From Rickettsiales bacterium (lineage in GTDB: Bacteria > Pseudomonadota > Alphaproteobacteria > Rickettsiales > UBA6187): 64,000 bases of DNA. The position numbers and the translations under genes are program-made. Below, piece by piece: positions 34,703 to 44,732 of the stretch (positions are counted from its first letter, which is position 1; each line of letters opens with the position of its first letter). The notes under the pieces were generated by a model. It was not told the DNA's origin. It saw only the letters and a list, made by a program, of their open reading frames with translations, and ran no database searches. Location of the stretch: assembly GCA_028223895.1 (NCBI GenBank), contig JAOIVE010000001.1:33454-97453 (forward strand), written 5' to 3'.

Positions 34703-36660
34703 TCAAAATTTTACGGTAAGTTTGCCGTAAACTTCTCTGCCAGACTGTATAATATTGGTATTTATCGTATTTACAGTCGAATAAGTCACATGATCTTCAT
34801 CAAGAATATTATTAAAATACAGGCTAAAACTACTCTCAGGCATATTTCCGGCATTAAGGAAACGTGGCAAATCAATATCGATATTTGCTGATAACAAACT
34901 CACTTCATTAGGATCAGGATTTACTTTTAATGCATCTTTATTATATGAAGACGCATCCATATAAGTATTAAACACACCAATAGTAAAACCATTATCCGCT
35001 GAATAATTCACACCAGTTTTTAGCATTAAATTAGGCGTACCGTAACGGTCTTTCACACCTGCATCATTTTCATTTCTTTGTGAAAGGAAAGACATGTCAA
35101 AACTTACGGATTCCGTTAGTTTATAACGCATATCAAATTCAATGCCGTAGGAGTCTACATCTTCACCATTTCTATATATTTTAGTTACTGGGTTAATTTC
35201 AATAGTGTCCTCAAGTATACTTTTGAATATTCCCAGATTTGCTTCCATTTTCATATTTCTATAGGTAATCTGCCCTTCAAAAGTGCTTATTTTTTCTGCT
35301 TTTAAATTTGGATTACCAAAAACAGACATAGGAATATTTAGATAAAGCTCAGCCGGATAAGGTTGACGAAATGCCTGTCCATACATAAGTTTAGCACTCC
35401 AGTTATTATTGAACCTACCAATAAGAGCAGCCCGAGGAGATGCATCCCATTCATCAGCCCCTCTGGAAGGTTAAATTGAACACCTGTAACCAGCTTATAT
35501 TTTTCGGTTAACTGATATTCTGTCTGTAGAAAGCTGCCTATATGGGTTAAATCATAATTAATATTAGTTACAGTCTCATCTCCGCTCCAGTAATTTAAAT
35601 TAAATTCACCAATCAAGCTCAATTTATCGGTTAATTGCCCGCGCAACATATTTTCGTAAAACCAGTTTTCTGATGTAATATTCATACTGTTTATATATCT
35701 TGTATCTAGGCTGGAAAAAGCAAGGTTGGTTGTAAGGTCCCATTCATCATTAATTCTTAATTCATACCCGCCATCAACAAATGATAAATGTGTTTTAGAT
35801 ACTTCAGATTGGGGATTAAAAAGAGGCAAAGCATTTAGCACAACATCATTAGTATAACCATAAAATGCATTTAAAGTCAGATTTTTATAATTAGCTGTTG
35901 TAGTAAAACCCACATTATTTTCACTAAAGTCGGTTACTCCACTACCTCCAGCAGGAGAGCCGCTTCTAGTTCTCCAGCCATCTGTCTTTCTATTTCTTGC
36001 TCCAACATATGCTGTAAAATCATTATATTTTACACCACCGCTAGCCTCTCCAAACAGCGTATCAAAACTGCCATAACCTGCTGTAAATGCCGACTCTTTA
36101 TTAGCACCTTCATCAGGTTGTGTTTTAGTTACAATATTAATTACACCATTCATTGCATTGGTTCCGTACAAAACAGAGCCAGGGCCACGTATCATTTCAA
36201 TATGATCAAGCATATCAAGTGAAATATTTCTAACGATAACATTATTTAACCCTGCTCCCCAATTGTCACGCAGAGGACGCCCATTTAACAAAAATAAAAC
36301 GCTACCATCCGGGCCTACCGTACTAGCCTGCCCTCTTATTGCAACATTAGTATTGCGCAAATATTGGAAACCCCAGGGAAAAACACCCGGAAGTAATCTT
36401 AACGCATCATGCAGGTCTTTTGCTCCATATTGTTTTAAATCATCTTGTGTCAACACACTTACAGTGCCAGGTGCTTCATAAACAGATTCTTCCTTTTTAG
36501 AGGCAACCGAAACAACAAGCTCTTCAATGCCCATATTCATTAATTTATCTATCTCATTATCCTTATTAACCAATAACCCTTCTGCAAAGGCCGGGCTTGT
36601 AGAAAATAAAAAATATACAAAGAAAAGAACAGTAGATAAAAAATACCGATACCTATACAT
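34703..36660 (-). pseudogene. TonB-dependent receptor split by a 1-nt frameshift
   Basis: N-part has signal peptide, SVLTQDDLKQYGAKDLHDALRLLPGV plug, IEMIRGPGSVLYGTNAMNGVINIVTK; C-part beta-barrel; frames join near 35458-35461 (P-E-G / A-D-E-W-D-A-S-P-R-A-A). Confidence 0.85.
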
Positions 36661-36989
36661 GAAGGCTCCGCCATGAGTTAAAATCCCAATCTATAAAAAT
36701 TGTATAATACCAGCAAATCTTCAACTAAAAAGCGAAGAACTTTATAATAATATTATGCGTAGAATTATTTTGGCTAACGTTAGATAAACTTCATTAAAAG
36801 AAACTCTTTTGGCATTATATAAATTTAACAAATATCTTTATCTTTCCCTGCTTTTATCTTTTGTAAAATATACATCATATAAGTCATTTCACATATAATC
36901 TAAACTCACAAAATACTTAATAATGATAACTACTATTATATATTAACAAGCTTGCTTTGCAGATATATATCTTGCAGTTGAGAATCATT

Positions 36990-37082
36990 ATTAATTAATA
37001 CAAAAAAGGGAATATGTTATGAAAAGAGTCATTCAATCTTTTAATAACAAAAGAAAACCTTATTTATTTTGTATTAATTAAT
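36990..37082. repeat. 16-bp perfect inverted repeat flanking a 20-codon ORF
   Basis: ATTAATTAATACAAAA (36990-37005) / TTTTGTATTAATTAAT (37067-37082). Confidence 0.65.
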
Positions 37083-37269
37083 GCCTGACTTTATAAAATT
37101 TATGAACTAACTATTGTGTAACTTGCTATCTAAGTGCCTTTTTAATAATAAATTAAATATAATGCCATAATTTCATTATAAAAAATTGCAATTTAAGCAA
37201 AAATTAATATTTTCAATTGTATTATATAAGAGTATGAATGGTACAAGAATAAATTTTTATGGAATGTTC

Positions 37270-37710
37270 ATGAAGGTATTATTAACATTTATAATTGCTA
37301 CTTTACTGCCAATTTCTTCTTTTGCCTGCGCCATGCAGGAAGAATCTCAAGCACTTGACTTTAGAGCGCTACAAAGCAACATGATGGTTGCAGCACTTTC
37401 ATGCGATCAGCAAAAAAATTATAATCGTTTTATGATAAAATATAAAAATAATCTTATTACTGGTTCAGAAGATATTAAGTCATATTTTAAGCGCAAATAT
37501 GGTTTTTCTTATGAAAGAGAATTAAATCGTTTTGTTACCGATCTTGCTAATAAAGCTACACAATTTTCCATGAATAAAAATTCTGATACTTACTGCCAAC
37601 AGGTCAGCGCCATGTTTAAAGATTTGATTGATATGGAAGAAAACATGCTTGGCGGCTATATAGAAAAACAACATCTTGCATCACTTCATGGTGTAAATTC
37701 CTGTTCATAG
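37270..37710 (+). CDS. Secreted hypothetical protein
   Basis: Start refined to MKVLLTFIIATLLPISSFACAMQEES (signal peptide). Confidence 0.55.
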   Translation: MKVLLTFIIATLLPISSFACAMQEESQALDFRALQSNMMVAALSCDQQKNYNRFMIKYKNNLITGSEDIKSYFKRKYGFSYERELNRFVTDLANKATQFSMNKNSDTYCQQVSAMFKDLIDMEENMLGGYIEKQHLASLHGVNSCS

Positions 37711-37803
37711 GCAAAAAGAACAACAACTGAAACATTACTGTAATATTATATAAGTATCTTATATGACTATATTTATATAACAAATATTTTAAGGAATGTT
37801 TTT

Positions 37804-40587
37804 ATGTCAAAAGCAGCAGCTTGTGGTAGTGGTAGTGGCAGTGAAATTGATTTATCAGAAGAAACCCTTGATATTGATAGTTTATTTATACCTTTTGACG
37901 CCTTGGATGGATTTTATCCTGCCTTTGATAGCAAAAAAGAAACCGACGAAATCAATCAATCAATCTCTGAATATTTAATTTTAATTAATAAAAATGAGAC
38001 TGAACCTAACACTACAAATGAAGATAAAGCTTATATTCATGAAATTCAGATGCGCTTAGCTGATTGCTATCAAACTTTAGCAAATAGAAGCAATAAAGAA
38101 GGAGAACAGGTAGATTATCTTTTAAAAGCCCAGGAATATTACGAAAAAGCGGCAAGAAATTGCGCGAATCTGGAAATACAACATAAATCTCAGCTAGAAG
38201 CTGCAAGAATAAATAAGAGACTATTAAACCACATAGAAGTAATAACTCTACATAGAATCAAAGAGCTAAGTTCCATAGAACCAGATTTTGATTCTTTAGC
38301 ACTTTTAAGAAAATTAGAAAAAGAAAAGATAGATTATCTAAAAAAAAGAAAAAAACTAATTAAACTAGATGAACAACTAACAGAAATAGAAAGGGATAGA
38401 TCCCAAAAGGGCTTATATGTTGGCAGAAGACAACTAGAAAATGGCTCATATGTGTTCAAACATATGCCACATATAGAATTGGAAAAATCAAAAAAAACTC
38501 GTATTGACTACAAAGTAGAAGAGTTGATATTTCAAAACGCTGCAAAATATTATAAAATGGCAGCAGAAAATAAAACCAACAAAACCTTACAAAAGGATGC
38601 TCAATATGAAACTGCAAAACTATATAAAGAGTTAAGAAAAAATCCTATTTTAATGATTAGAATAAGCATGTCAGAGGAAAAAAATTCTGATAGATTAGGT
38701 AAATTAAATTCAATATTTGATGATACGATAGATGAAACAGATAGTTTATTACAAGAAAATATAGATATTATCTTGGCGCAAGTAAATGACATAATAAAAA
38801 ATTACCATGAAATAAGTGAAATTGAAAAAAAACTTTCTGAAGAAATTGCTAAAGAATTATCTGACGCACTTACCGAAGAGTCATTGGACGTTGCTGCAAA
38901 CGAAGATAAAATAGATGATGATGAAAGCCCTGCTGAAGAGCAAGAACATGATAAAATTTCAGAAGACGAAGGTTTGATTAAAGACAAAGAATATTATCAA
39001 GCACTATACGAAACTAAAAAAACTACAATACAAGAAGAAAAAACCAACCTAATTAAAATTTTCAACAAAAATAAACTTGAAATACTTAGAGCAAAAACAA
39101 AAAAAACAGACGAGGTTCAATGTAATTCAGAAGGAAAAAGATTTTATAATCCTTTGATATTAGAAATAAGAAAAAAAATATTAATAGAAGAATTCAAATA
39201 TTGTGGAAAGTATATAAAATCTACAATAGAACTCAAAGACGGATATTTTACAGAAGAAGATGAAGCAATTAGGCACTTTAAGTTTGCAGCCTCCATTATA
39301 TCAGAGAAGTATTGTAACAGCACTGAGGAAAAGCTAGAATACTTAAAAGAGGCCAAATCAATTCTTTTGAAAAAGGCATTTAGTTCTAAAGTAACTTTTA
39401 GAAGTGCTGTATTTTACGTTGCTAGATCTTTATCTGACATGGTAAATTTTTTAAAAAATACAGATGAATCTACAGTAGATGAAGATGCATTTGAAATTGA
39501 ATTAAATATTGATGCTATGAAATGCCTTAAGCGCGCATCTAATCCACTTGAATATTTTAAAAAGCCACCTAATAAAAAAGATGATGATAGATTTATAAAT
39601 TTATCTTATTCTAATCAAATATTTCTATTATCAAGATTAAAAATAACGCTTCAAAGTGAAAAAAATAGGCTTATAAGTATGCCAGAAGCTTTTAATCATG
39701 TTTTTTTTGATAGTCAATTTGAACTCTTAAAATTTACTATGAGTTTAGTTAATTGTTCATCTAATAAACAACATATGAAAGATAAATATTCCCTCTCAAT
39801 CGAAGAATTGAAAAAATTATTAGATCCCAAAAAAAGTAAATTTGAGCCGCAAGGCATTCTTAAGGCAATTGCCAGAGTTATTGTTAATTCAAAAGATAGT
39901 ATTGGAGCCAATATTAATACAGACACTTCTGCCAATGCTTCCAATTTATTTTCGTCAGAACCAATCACAATAAGAATCCCAACTATTACTCCAGAAGATG
40001 AAAATAAAAGCTGGCAACAACGAATAATAGACATGGAATTTAAAAATTTTGGTCTTACACTAAACCAAAGAAATAAATTTGCAGCATTTATACTTGATTC
40101 AATAAAATGCCTAGCTACAGAAAAAGGTATTGAAATTCATATAGTTGAAGAACAACAAGCAGAAACCGGTCAAGAATCTCATGAAGAAGCAGAGATAATT
40201 AATCACACATTCGATGATTTACGAAATTACTTCAAGGGAAATATAATAGCTCAACTAGGTCTTTCAGAAGGAATAAGATATAAAATTTTGCAGCCAGAAC
40301 ACCCAAATTATGATTTAACTGGGATAGAAAGAAATATATTTACTGACCAAATTAGAGATCTTCAAAACATAAAGCAAGAAGGGTCAAGAATGGTAGTTCC
40401 ATACATTCTTAATAAAATGTGTGATGAACTTGGAGAAATGACTATTGATGAAAATATTTTTAATCGAATTGAACAATACTACATGGATCACCCTTATCAA
40501 AGAAAACATCCATACAATTCTGACACAAGCAGGCCTTATGTTGAAATTATAGAAACTTCACAACAAGCAGTAAAAGGAAGGCAATAA
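37804..40587 (+). CDS. Large (927 aa) acidic helical/TPR-like hypothetical protein, candidate effector
   Basis: ORF track; AQEYYEKAARN, AAKYYKMAAENKTNKTLQKDAQYETAKLYKEL helical repeats; no signal peptide. Confidence 0.6.
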   Translation: MSKAAACGSGSGSEIDLSEETLDIDSLFIPFDALDGFYPAFDSKKETDEINQSISEYLILINKNETEPNTTNEDKAYIHEIQMRLADCYQTLANRSNKEGEQVDYLLKAQEYYEKAARNCANLEIQHKSQLEAARINKRLLNHIEVITLHRIKELSSIEPDFDSLALLRKLEKEKIDYLKKRKKLIKLDEQLTEIERDRSQKGLYVGRRQLENGSYVFKHMPHIELEKSKKTRIDYKVEELIFQNAAKYYKMAAENKTNKTLQKDAQYETAKLYKELRKNPILMIRISMSEEKNSDRLGKLNSIFDDTIDETDSLLQENIDIILAQVNDIIKNYHEISEIEKKLSEEIAKELSDALTEESLDVAANEDKIDDDESPAEEQEHDKISEDEGLIKDKEYYQALYETKKTTIQEEKTNLIKIFNKNKLEILRAKTKKTDEVQCNSEGKRFYNPLILEIRKKILIEEFKYCGKYIKSTIELKDGYFTEEDEAIRHFKFAASIISEKYCNSTEEKLEYLKEAKSILLKKAFSSKVTFRSAVFYVARSLSDMVNFLKNTDESTVDEDAFEIELNIDAMKCLKRASNPLEYFKKPPNKKDDDRFINLSYSNQIFLLSRLKITLQSEKNRLISMPEAFNHVFFDSQFELLKFTMSLVNCSSNKQHMKDKYSLSIEELKKLLDPKKSKFEPQGILKAIARVIVNSKDSIGANINTDTSANASNLFSSEPITIRIPTITPEDENKSWQQRIIDMEFKNFGLTLNQRNKFAAFILDSIKCLATEKGIEIHIVEEQQAETGQESHEEAEIINHTFDDLRNYFKGNIIAQLGLSEGIRYKILQPEHPNYDLTGIERNIFTDQIRDLQNIKQEGSRMVVPYILNKMCDELGEMTIDENIFNRIEQYYMDHPYQRKHPYNSDTSRPYVEIIETSQQAVKGRQ

Positions 40588-40680
40588 CTTAAATAACCCT
40601 TTAAATTTGTTAATAAAACTGGATGTTATATTTAAATTCAGTTAGTTTTCGCATGTTTAAAAAAATAATATATTATTCAA

Positions 40681-41103
40681 ATGCGCGTTAGAGAATTAAA
40701 AACTATTGATGAAATGTTTTCAGCATTTGAGGTAATTTCTCAAATGTATCCTGATATGACAAAAGCACATTATGAAGAAATAATTCCTCAAAGGGTTGAT
40801 TCTGGCTATCGCATGGCAGCAGTTTTTGATGATGAAAATAATTGCATATGCTGTACAGGCTTTTGGATAAGCTATCGTTTTTATTGCGGTAAATTCCTTC
40901 AAATGGATAATCTTGTAACTGACAAAAACAATATTTCAAAAGGCGCTGGCAAAGAAATAGTAAACTGGATTAAAGACCTTGCCAAAAAAGAGAATTGCAA
41001 ACGTATAATTCTTGATAGCTATGTAGAGAATTTTGACGCACATCGCTTTTTCTATAGAGAAGGTTTTATCATTCGTGGCTATCACTTAAATTATACTTTA
41101 TAG
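40681..41103 (+). CDS. GNAT family N-acetyltransferase
   Basis: LQMDNLVTDKNNISKGAGKEIVNWIKDLAKKENCKRIILDSYVENFDAHRFFYREGF. Confidence 0.85.
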   Translation: MRVRELKTIDEMFSAFEVISQMYPDMTKAHYEEIIPQRVDSGYRMAAVFDDENNCICCTGFWISYRFYCGKFLQMDNLVTDKNNISKGAGKEIVNWIKDLAKKENCKRIILDSYVENFDAHRFFYREGFIIRGYHLNYTL

Positions 41104-41111
41104 TAACATTC

Positions 41112-42014
41112 ATGGTCAGTGCTTATATAAATATATTTGTTCAAAAACACCCCTCTCAAGTGCAAGGTGCATTATGGATGACCGCTGCGGCTTTCTGGTT
41201 TTCAGTTATGGCATCATTAATCCGCCACATATCAGCAGATTTATCTCCTTTTGAGATGGTATTTTTCCGCAATCTTTTTGCTTTTATCTGCCTTTTACCA
41301 TGGGCATATAATTATGGTTTTAAGCGCATAAGGACAAATCGATGGAAATTATATGCAGGCCGCTCTGTATCTGGTCTTGCCGGTATGATAATGATTTTTT
41401 ATGCATTATCGATAATTCCTCTTACAGACGTGATAGCCCTGACTTTTACCGTACCTTTAATCAGTACAATAATGGCAGTTATGTTTTTAAAAGAGAATGT
41501 TGATTTTCACCGATGGTTAGCATTATTATTTGGATTTATCGGAGTTCTTGTCGTTTTACGCCCGGGAACTGAGGCCTTTCAATGGGCATCTTTATTAGTT
41601 ATTGCCACGACATTTTGCTGGTCATGTTCAAATATTTTTGTAAAAAAACTAACAAGCACCGATCAACCAAGAGTAATTTTATTTTTGATGTTATTATTAA
41701 TGGTACCGCTTTCTTTTCCGCTTGCAACTATTCATTGGCAAACCCCTACCCTCAACCAGTTAGGACTATTATTTATATTGGGCTGGGTTACCAATATGGC
41801 GCAATTATGTATGACCAATTCTTATGCGGCAACCGATATGAGCGCAGTACAGCCATTTGATTTTGCAAGGCTAATTTTTACATCGATAATTGCCTGGATT
41901 TTCTTTGAAGAAACTCTTAACATATGGACAGGTTTTGGTGCAATAATAATATTTGGCAGCTCTGTTTATGTAACTCAGCGCGCTAAATCATCTGCTGCTA
42001 AGGGTTTGCTATGA
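41112..42014 (+). CDS. EamA/DMT superfamily transporter
   Basis: Ten-TM pattern, SPFEMVFFRNLFAFICLLPW, ALSIIPLTDVIALTFTVPL. Confidence 0.88.
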   Translation: MVSAYINIFVQKHPSQVQGALWMTAAAFWFSVMASLIRHISADLSPFEMVFFRNLFAFICLLPWAYNYGFKRIRTNRWKLYAGRSVSGLAGMIMIFYALSIIPLTDVIALTFTVPLISTIMAVMFLKENVDFHRWLALLFGFIGVLVVLRPGTEAFQWASLLVIATTFCWSCSNIFVKKLTSTDQPRVILFLMLLLMVPLSFPLATIHWQTPTLNQLGLLFILGWVTNMAQLCMTNSYAATDMSAVQPFDFARLIFTSIIAWIFFEETLNIWTGFGAIIIFGSSVYVTQRAKSSAAKGLL

Positions 42015-42397
42015 GTATAAACACAAGCAATTTTGAAAAAGCCTTAAAAAGTCTGGATGACGTTTTAAAACTTCCTAAGGATGATATAATAAGGGACTCT
42101 GCTATTCAGCGCTTTGAATATAGTTATGAGCTTGGAATGAAGCTATTAAGAAGGCACCTTGAAAACATATCTGAATCTTCAATAGAAATAGAGCATATGT
42201 CTTTTAAGAATCTTTTGCGAACAGGAGCAGAAAAGGGTCTTATTGACGATCCTGTAGCATGGTTTGAATTCAGAGAAAAAAGAAATATGACATCTCACAC
42301 ATATAATCAGGAAAAAGCTGATATGGTTTATAGTTGTTTGCCTGACTTTTATAAAAGATCTATGTTTTTATTGGAAAAACTTAAAAATGAAAATTGA
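42011..42397 (+). CDS. HepT-like (HEPN, HI0074 family) protein
   Basis: RNMTSHTY matches the RX4HXY HEPN motif; adjacent nucleotidyltransferase. Confidence 0.85.
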   Translation: MSINTSNFEKALKSLDDVLKLPKDDIIRDSAIQRFEYSYELGMKLLRRHLENISESSIEIEHMSFKNLLRTGAEKGLIDDPVAWFEFREKRNMTSHTYNQEKADMVYSCLPDFYKRSMFLLEKLKNEN

Positions 42398-42702
42398 TAA
42401 TGCTTATAGAAAATAAAGATTTTGAAATAATAAAAAATATACTTATATCCAACATACCTGAATATGAAGTAAGAGCTTTTGGTTCAAGGGTTCATGGAAA
42501 TAATATAAAGCCTTTTTCAGATGTTGATTTAGCTATAGTTACAGAAACTCCTCTTGATGACTCAAAATATATAACCTTAAAGCAAGATTTTGAGAATTCG
42601 AATTTACCAGTAAAAGTTGATATTGTAGACTGGGCAATAATTGATGAGGATTTTCGTAAAGTTATTTCAGAAAATTTTGAAATAATTCAAAAAGCCAAAT
42701 AA
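42394..42702 (+). CDS. MntA-like minimal nucleotidyltransferase
   Basis: FGSRVHGNNIKPFSDVDLAIV; paired with HEPN gene. Confidence 0.85.
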   Translation: MIMLIENKDFEIIKNILISNIPEYEVRAFGSRVHGNNIKPFSDVDLAIVTETPLDDSKYITLKQDFENSNLPVKVDIVDWAIIDEDFRKVISENFEIIQKAK

Positions 42703-42772
42703 ATAAAATATTGTAACTTTATTTTCATCATATACGAATAAGGTTGTAGTAATAATTTTTTATGGTGCCAAA

Positions 42773-43309
42773 ATGTCTGAATTAAAAACTAATAACAAAA
42801 AATGCCTAAACTGCCTAAATAAGTTTTCTTTTATATTTCGTATATATGAGTTTAAAATCGCATTGGCTGAAAAGCTGAATTTTTTAGTATATATTCCTAT
42901 ACGTTTGCTTTTGGCATTTATATTTTTTAAATCAGGAATTTTAAAACTTCCCAGCGGATTTTTAGGAATTGGCAAAGGCAATTGGGACAGCACTTTATTA
43001 TTATTTGAATATGAACATCCTGTGCCGTTTCTATCCCCTGATGTTGCAGCATTTTTAGGTACTTCTGTTGAAATAATAGCTCCTGTTTTATTGGTGATTG
43101 GCCTTGGAACCAGATTTGCCGCTGCGGCATTATTAGTTATGGTAGCTGTAATTGAGTTCACATATCAGCATAATATTGAGCATTTTTACTGGGCAAGCTT
43201 AATATTGGTATTAATGTTTCAAGGTGCAGGTAAATTATCAATCGATTATGTAATTCGCAAAAAATTTCTGGCCTGCGAAGAATATAGAAAAATATCAGGA
43301 TTAAGTTAG
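42773..43309 (+). CDS. DoxX family membrane protein
   Basis: LLLAFIFFKSGILKL...ATSVEI-like GTSVEIIAPVLLVIGLGTRFAAAAL. Confidence 0.8.
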   Translation: MSELKTNNKKCLNCLNKFSFIFRIYEFKIALAEKLNFLVYIPIRLLLAFIFFKSGILKLPSGFLGIGKGNWDSTLLLFEYEHPVPFLSPDVAAFLGTSVEIIAPVLLVIGLGTRFAAAALLVMVAVIEFTYQHNIEHFYWASLILVLMFQGAGKLSIDYVIRKKFLACEEYRKISGLS

Positions 43310-43316
43310 AAAATTT

Positions 43317-43961
43317 TTAGTTTCTATCGGCATCTTTATTTTTCATTGCGTCTTTAATCATTGCAATTAAAACATCTGCCCTTTCCTCTGCCGTGTGAGC
43401 TGAAAGCAGAATTTGCTTGTCTTTAATATCAAATGGAAGGCTCATTGCAAAAAATGTTATTAAATTAAAATTAGGCACTTGCGATAATACATGCCAATCC
43501 ATATCGATTGACAAAGCTTCTGAATAATCTATCAGAATTGAAATAAGTCCATCCCTGTCAATATCAGAATTTGGATCTATATATAAATCATTTTTATAAT
43601 TGCTCCAATCAACAGAATATCTTTTATATCCACGAATTGATGGGATAGCATCTTTTAAATGAAATCTGCAATATCCTGTCAGAGTAATCAAGAATCTGCC
43701 ATCCGTTGTTTCTTCAAACGAAGTTATTCGCCCCGCACATCCAATATCATACATTCCTTTTGAATTATCAGATTTCGGTAAAACAATTCCGATCATTCGA
43801 TCTTTAGCAGCTAAAGCATCCTGAATCATATTAAGATATTTAACTTCAAAAATATGCAGAGGAATCTGACCACCAGGCAGAAGAAGCTCGCTTCTTACGT
43901 CATATATTGGTAGAGATTCAGGTAAATTATTAAAGCTTATATCAAAGGGATTTTTAATCAT
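43317..43961 (-). CDS. LON N-terminal substrate-binding domain protein
   Basis: LPIYDVRSELLLPGGQIPLHIFEVKYLNMIQDALAAKDRMIGIVLP; start likely MIKNPFD. Confidence 0.85.
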   Translation of the reverse strand: MIKNPFDISFNNLPESLPIYDVRSELLLPGGQIPLHIFEVKYLNMIQDALAAKDRMIGIVLPKSDNSKGMYDIGCAGRITSFEETTDGRFLITLTGYCRFHLKDAIPSIRGYKRYSVDWSNYKNDLYIDPNSDIDRDGLISILIDYSEALSIDMDWHVLSQVPNFNLITFFAMSLPFDIKDKQILLSAHTAEERADVLIAMIKDAMKNKDADRN

Positions 43962-43980
43962 AAAATATAGGCACTGCTGA

Positions 43981-44619
43981 CTACATAACTGTTTCAAATT
44001 GCTGAGTATCAGGATTAAAGCACCTTAAATTCCCCTCTTCAATATCAAAATACCAGCCAAAAACACTAATCTTATTTTCTTCTATGCGCTTCATTATCCA
44101 AGGATATCCAAGCAAATTCTTCAATGACAATATGATTGATTCTTGCGCGCATGACTCTTCTTGCTCTTCCTGACTTTTATCTTTTAATGCCGCTTTTACA
44201 GCATCTCTTGCTTCATTTGCAATTGATAGCCAGTTTTGTATTGAATTTGACCCCTTGTGACTTGCATCATGAGCATCAGACATCAAAGCTTTTATGCCAT
44301 CGCATTTTGAGTGCCCCATAACAACAATATTTTCAACATTTAAAACTCTTACCGCATATTCAATAGCAGCCAGAACTCCATGAGCGCCCGTTTCTGTATA
44401 TGTAGGAACAAGCCCGGCTATATTTCTTACAACATATATTTCTCCCGGATTTGAACTAAATATTTTTCCAGGTGCTATACGCATGTCGCTACAACATATA
44501 ATCATTGTTTTTGGCTGAATACCCTGACGCAATATATGGCCAACCATTTCGCGCTGTTCTTGATATTGAGTTGCCTTAAAAACACGAAATCCACTTATTA
44601 ATTTGTTAATTTCGGACAT
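43981..44619 (-). CDS. Beta-class carbonic anhydrase
   Basis: IICCSDMRIAP, GEIYVVRNIAGLVP, VVMGHSKCDGIKAL. Confidence 0.92.
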   Translation of the reverse strand: MSEINKLISGFRVFKATQYQEQREMVGHILRQGIQPKTMIICCSDMRIAPGKIFSSNPGEIYVVRNIAGLVPTYTETGAHGVLAAIEYAVRVLNVENIVVMGHSKCDGIKALMSDAHDASHKGSNSIQNWLSIANEARDAVKAALKDKSQEEQEESCAQESIILSLKNLLGYPWIMKRIEENKISVFGWYFDIEEGNLRCFNPDTQQFETVM

Positions 44620-44732
44620 AAATTCCTCGCAATTCTTTAAACTGAAAATGGCATTATAATATCTTTACTTTTCTTTTATACCAGAAAGTCATTATTTTGC
44701 ATATTTTTGCAGAAATAATTAAATTATTTCAA

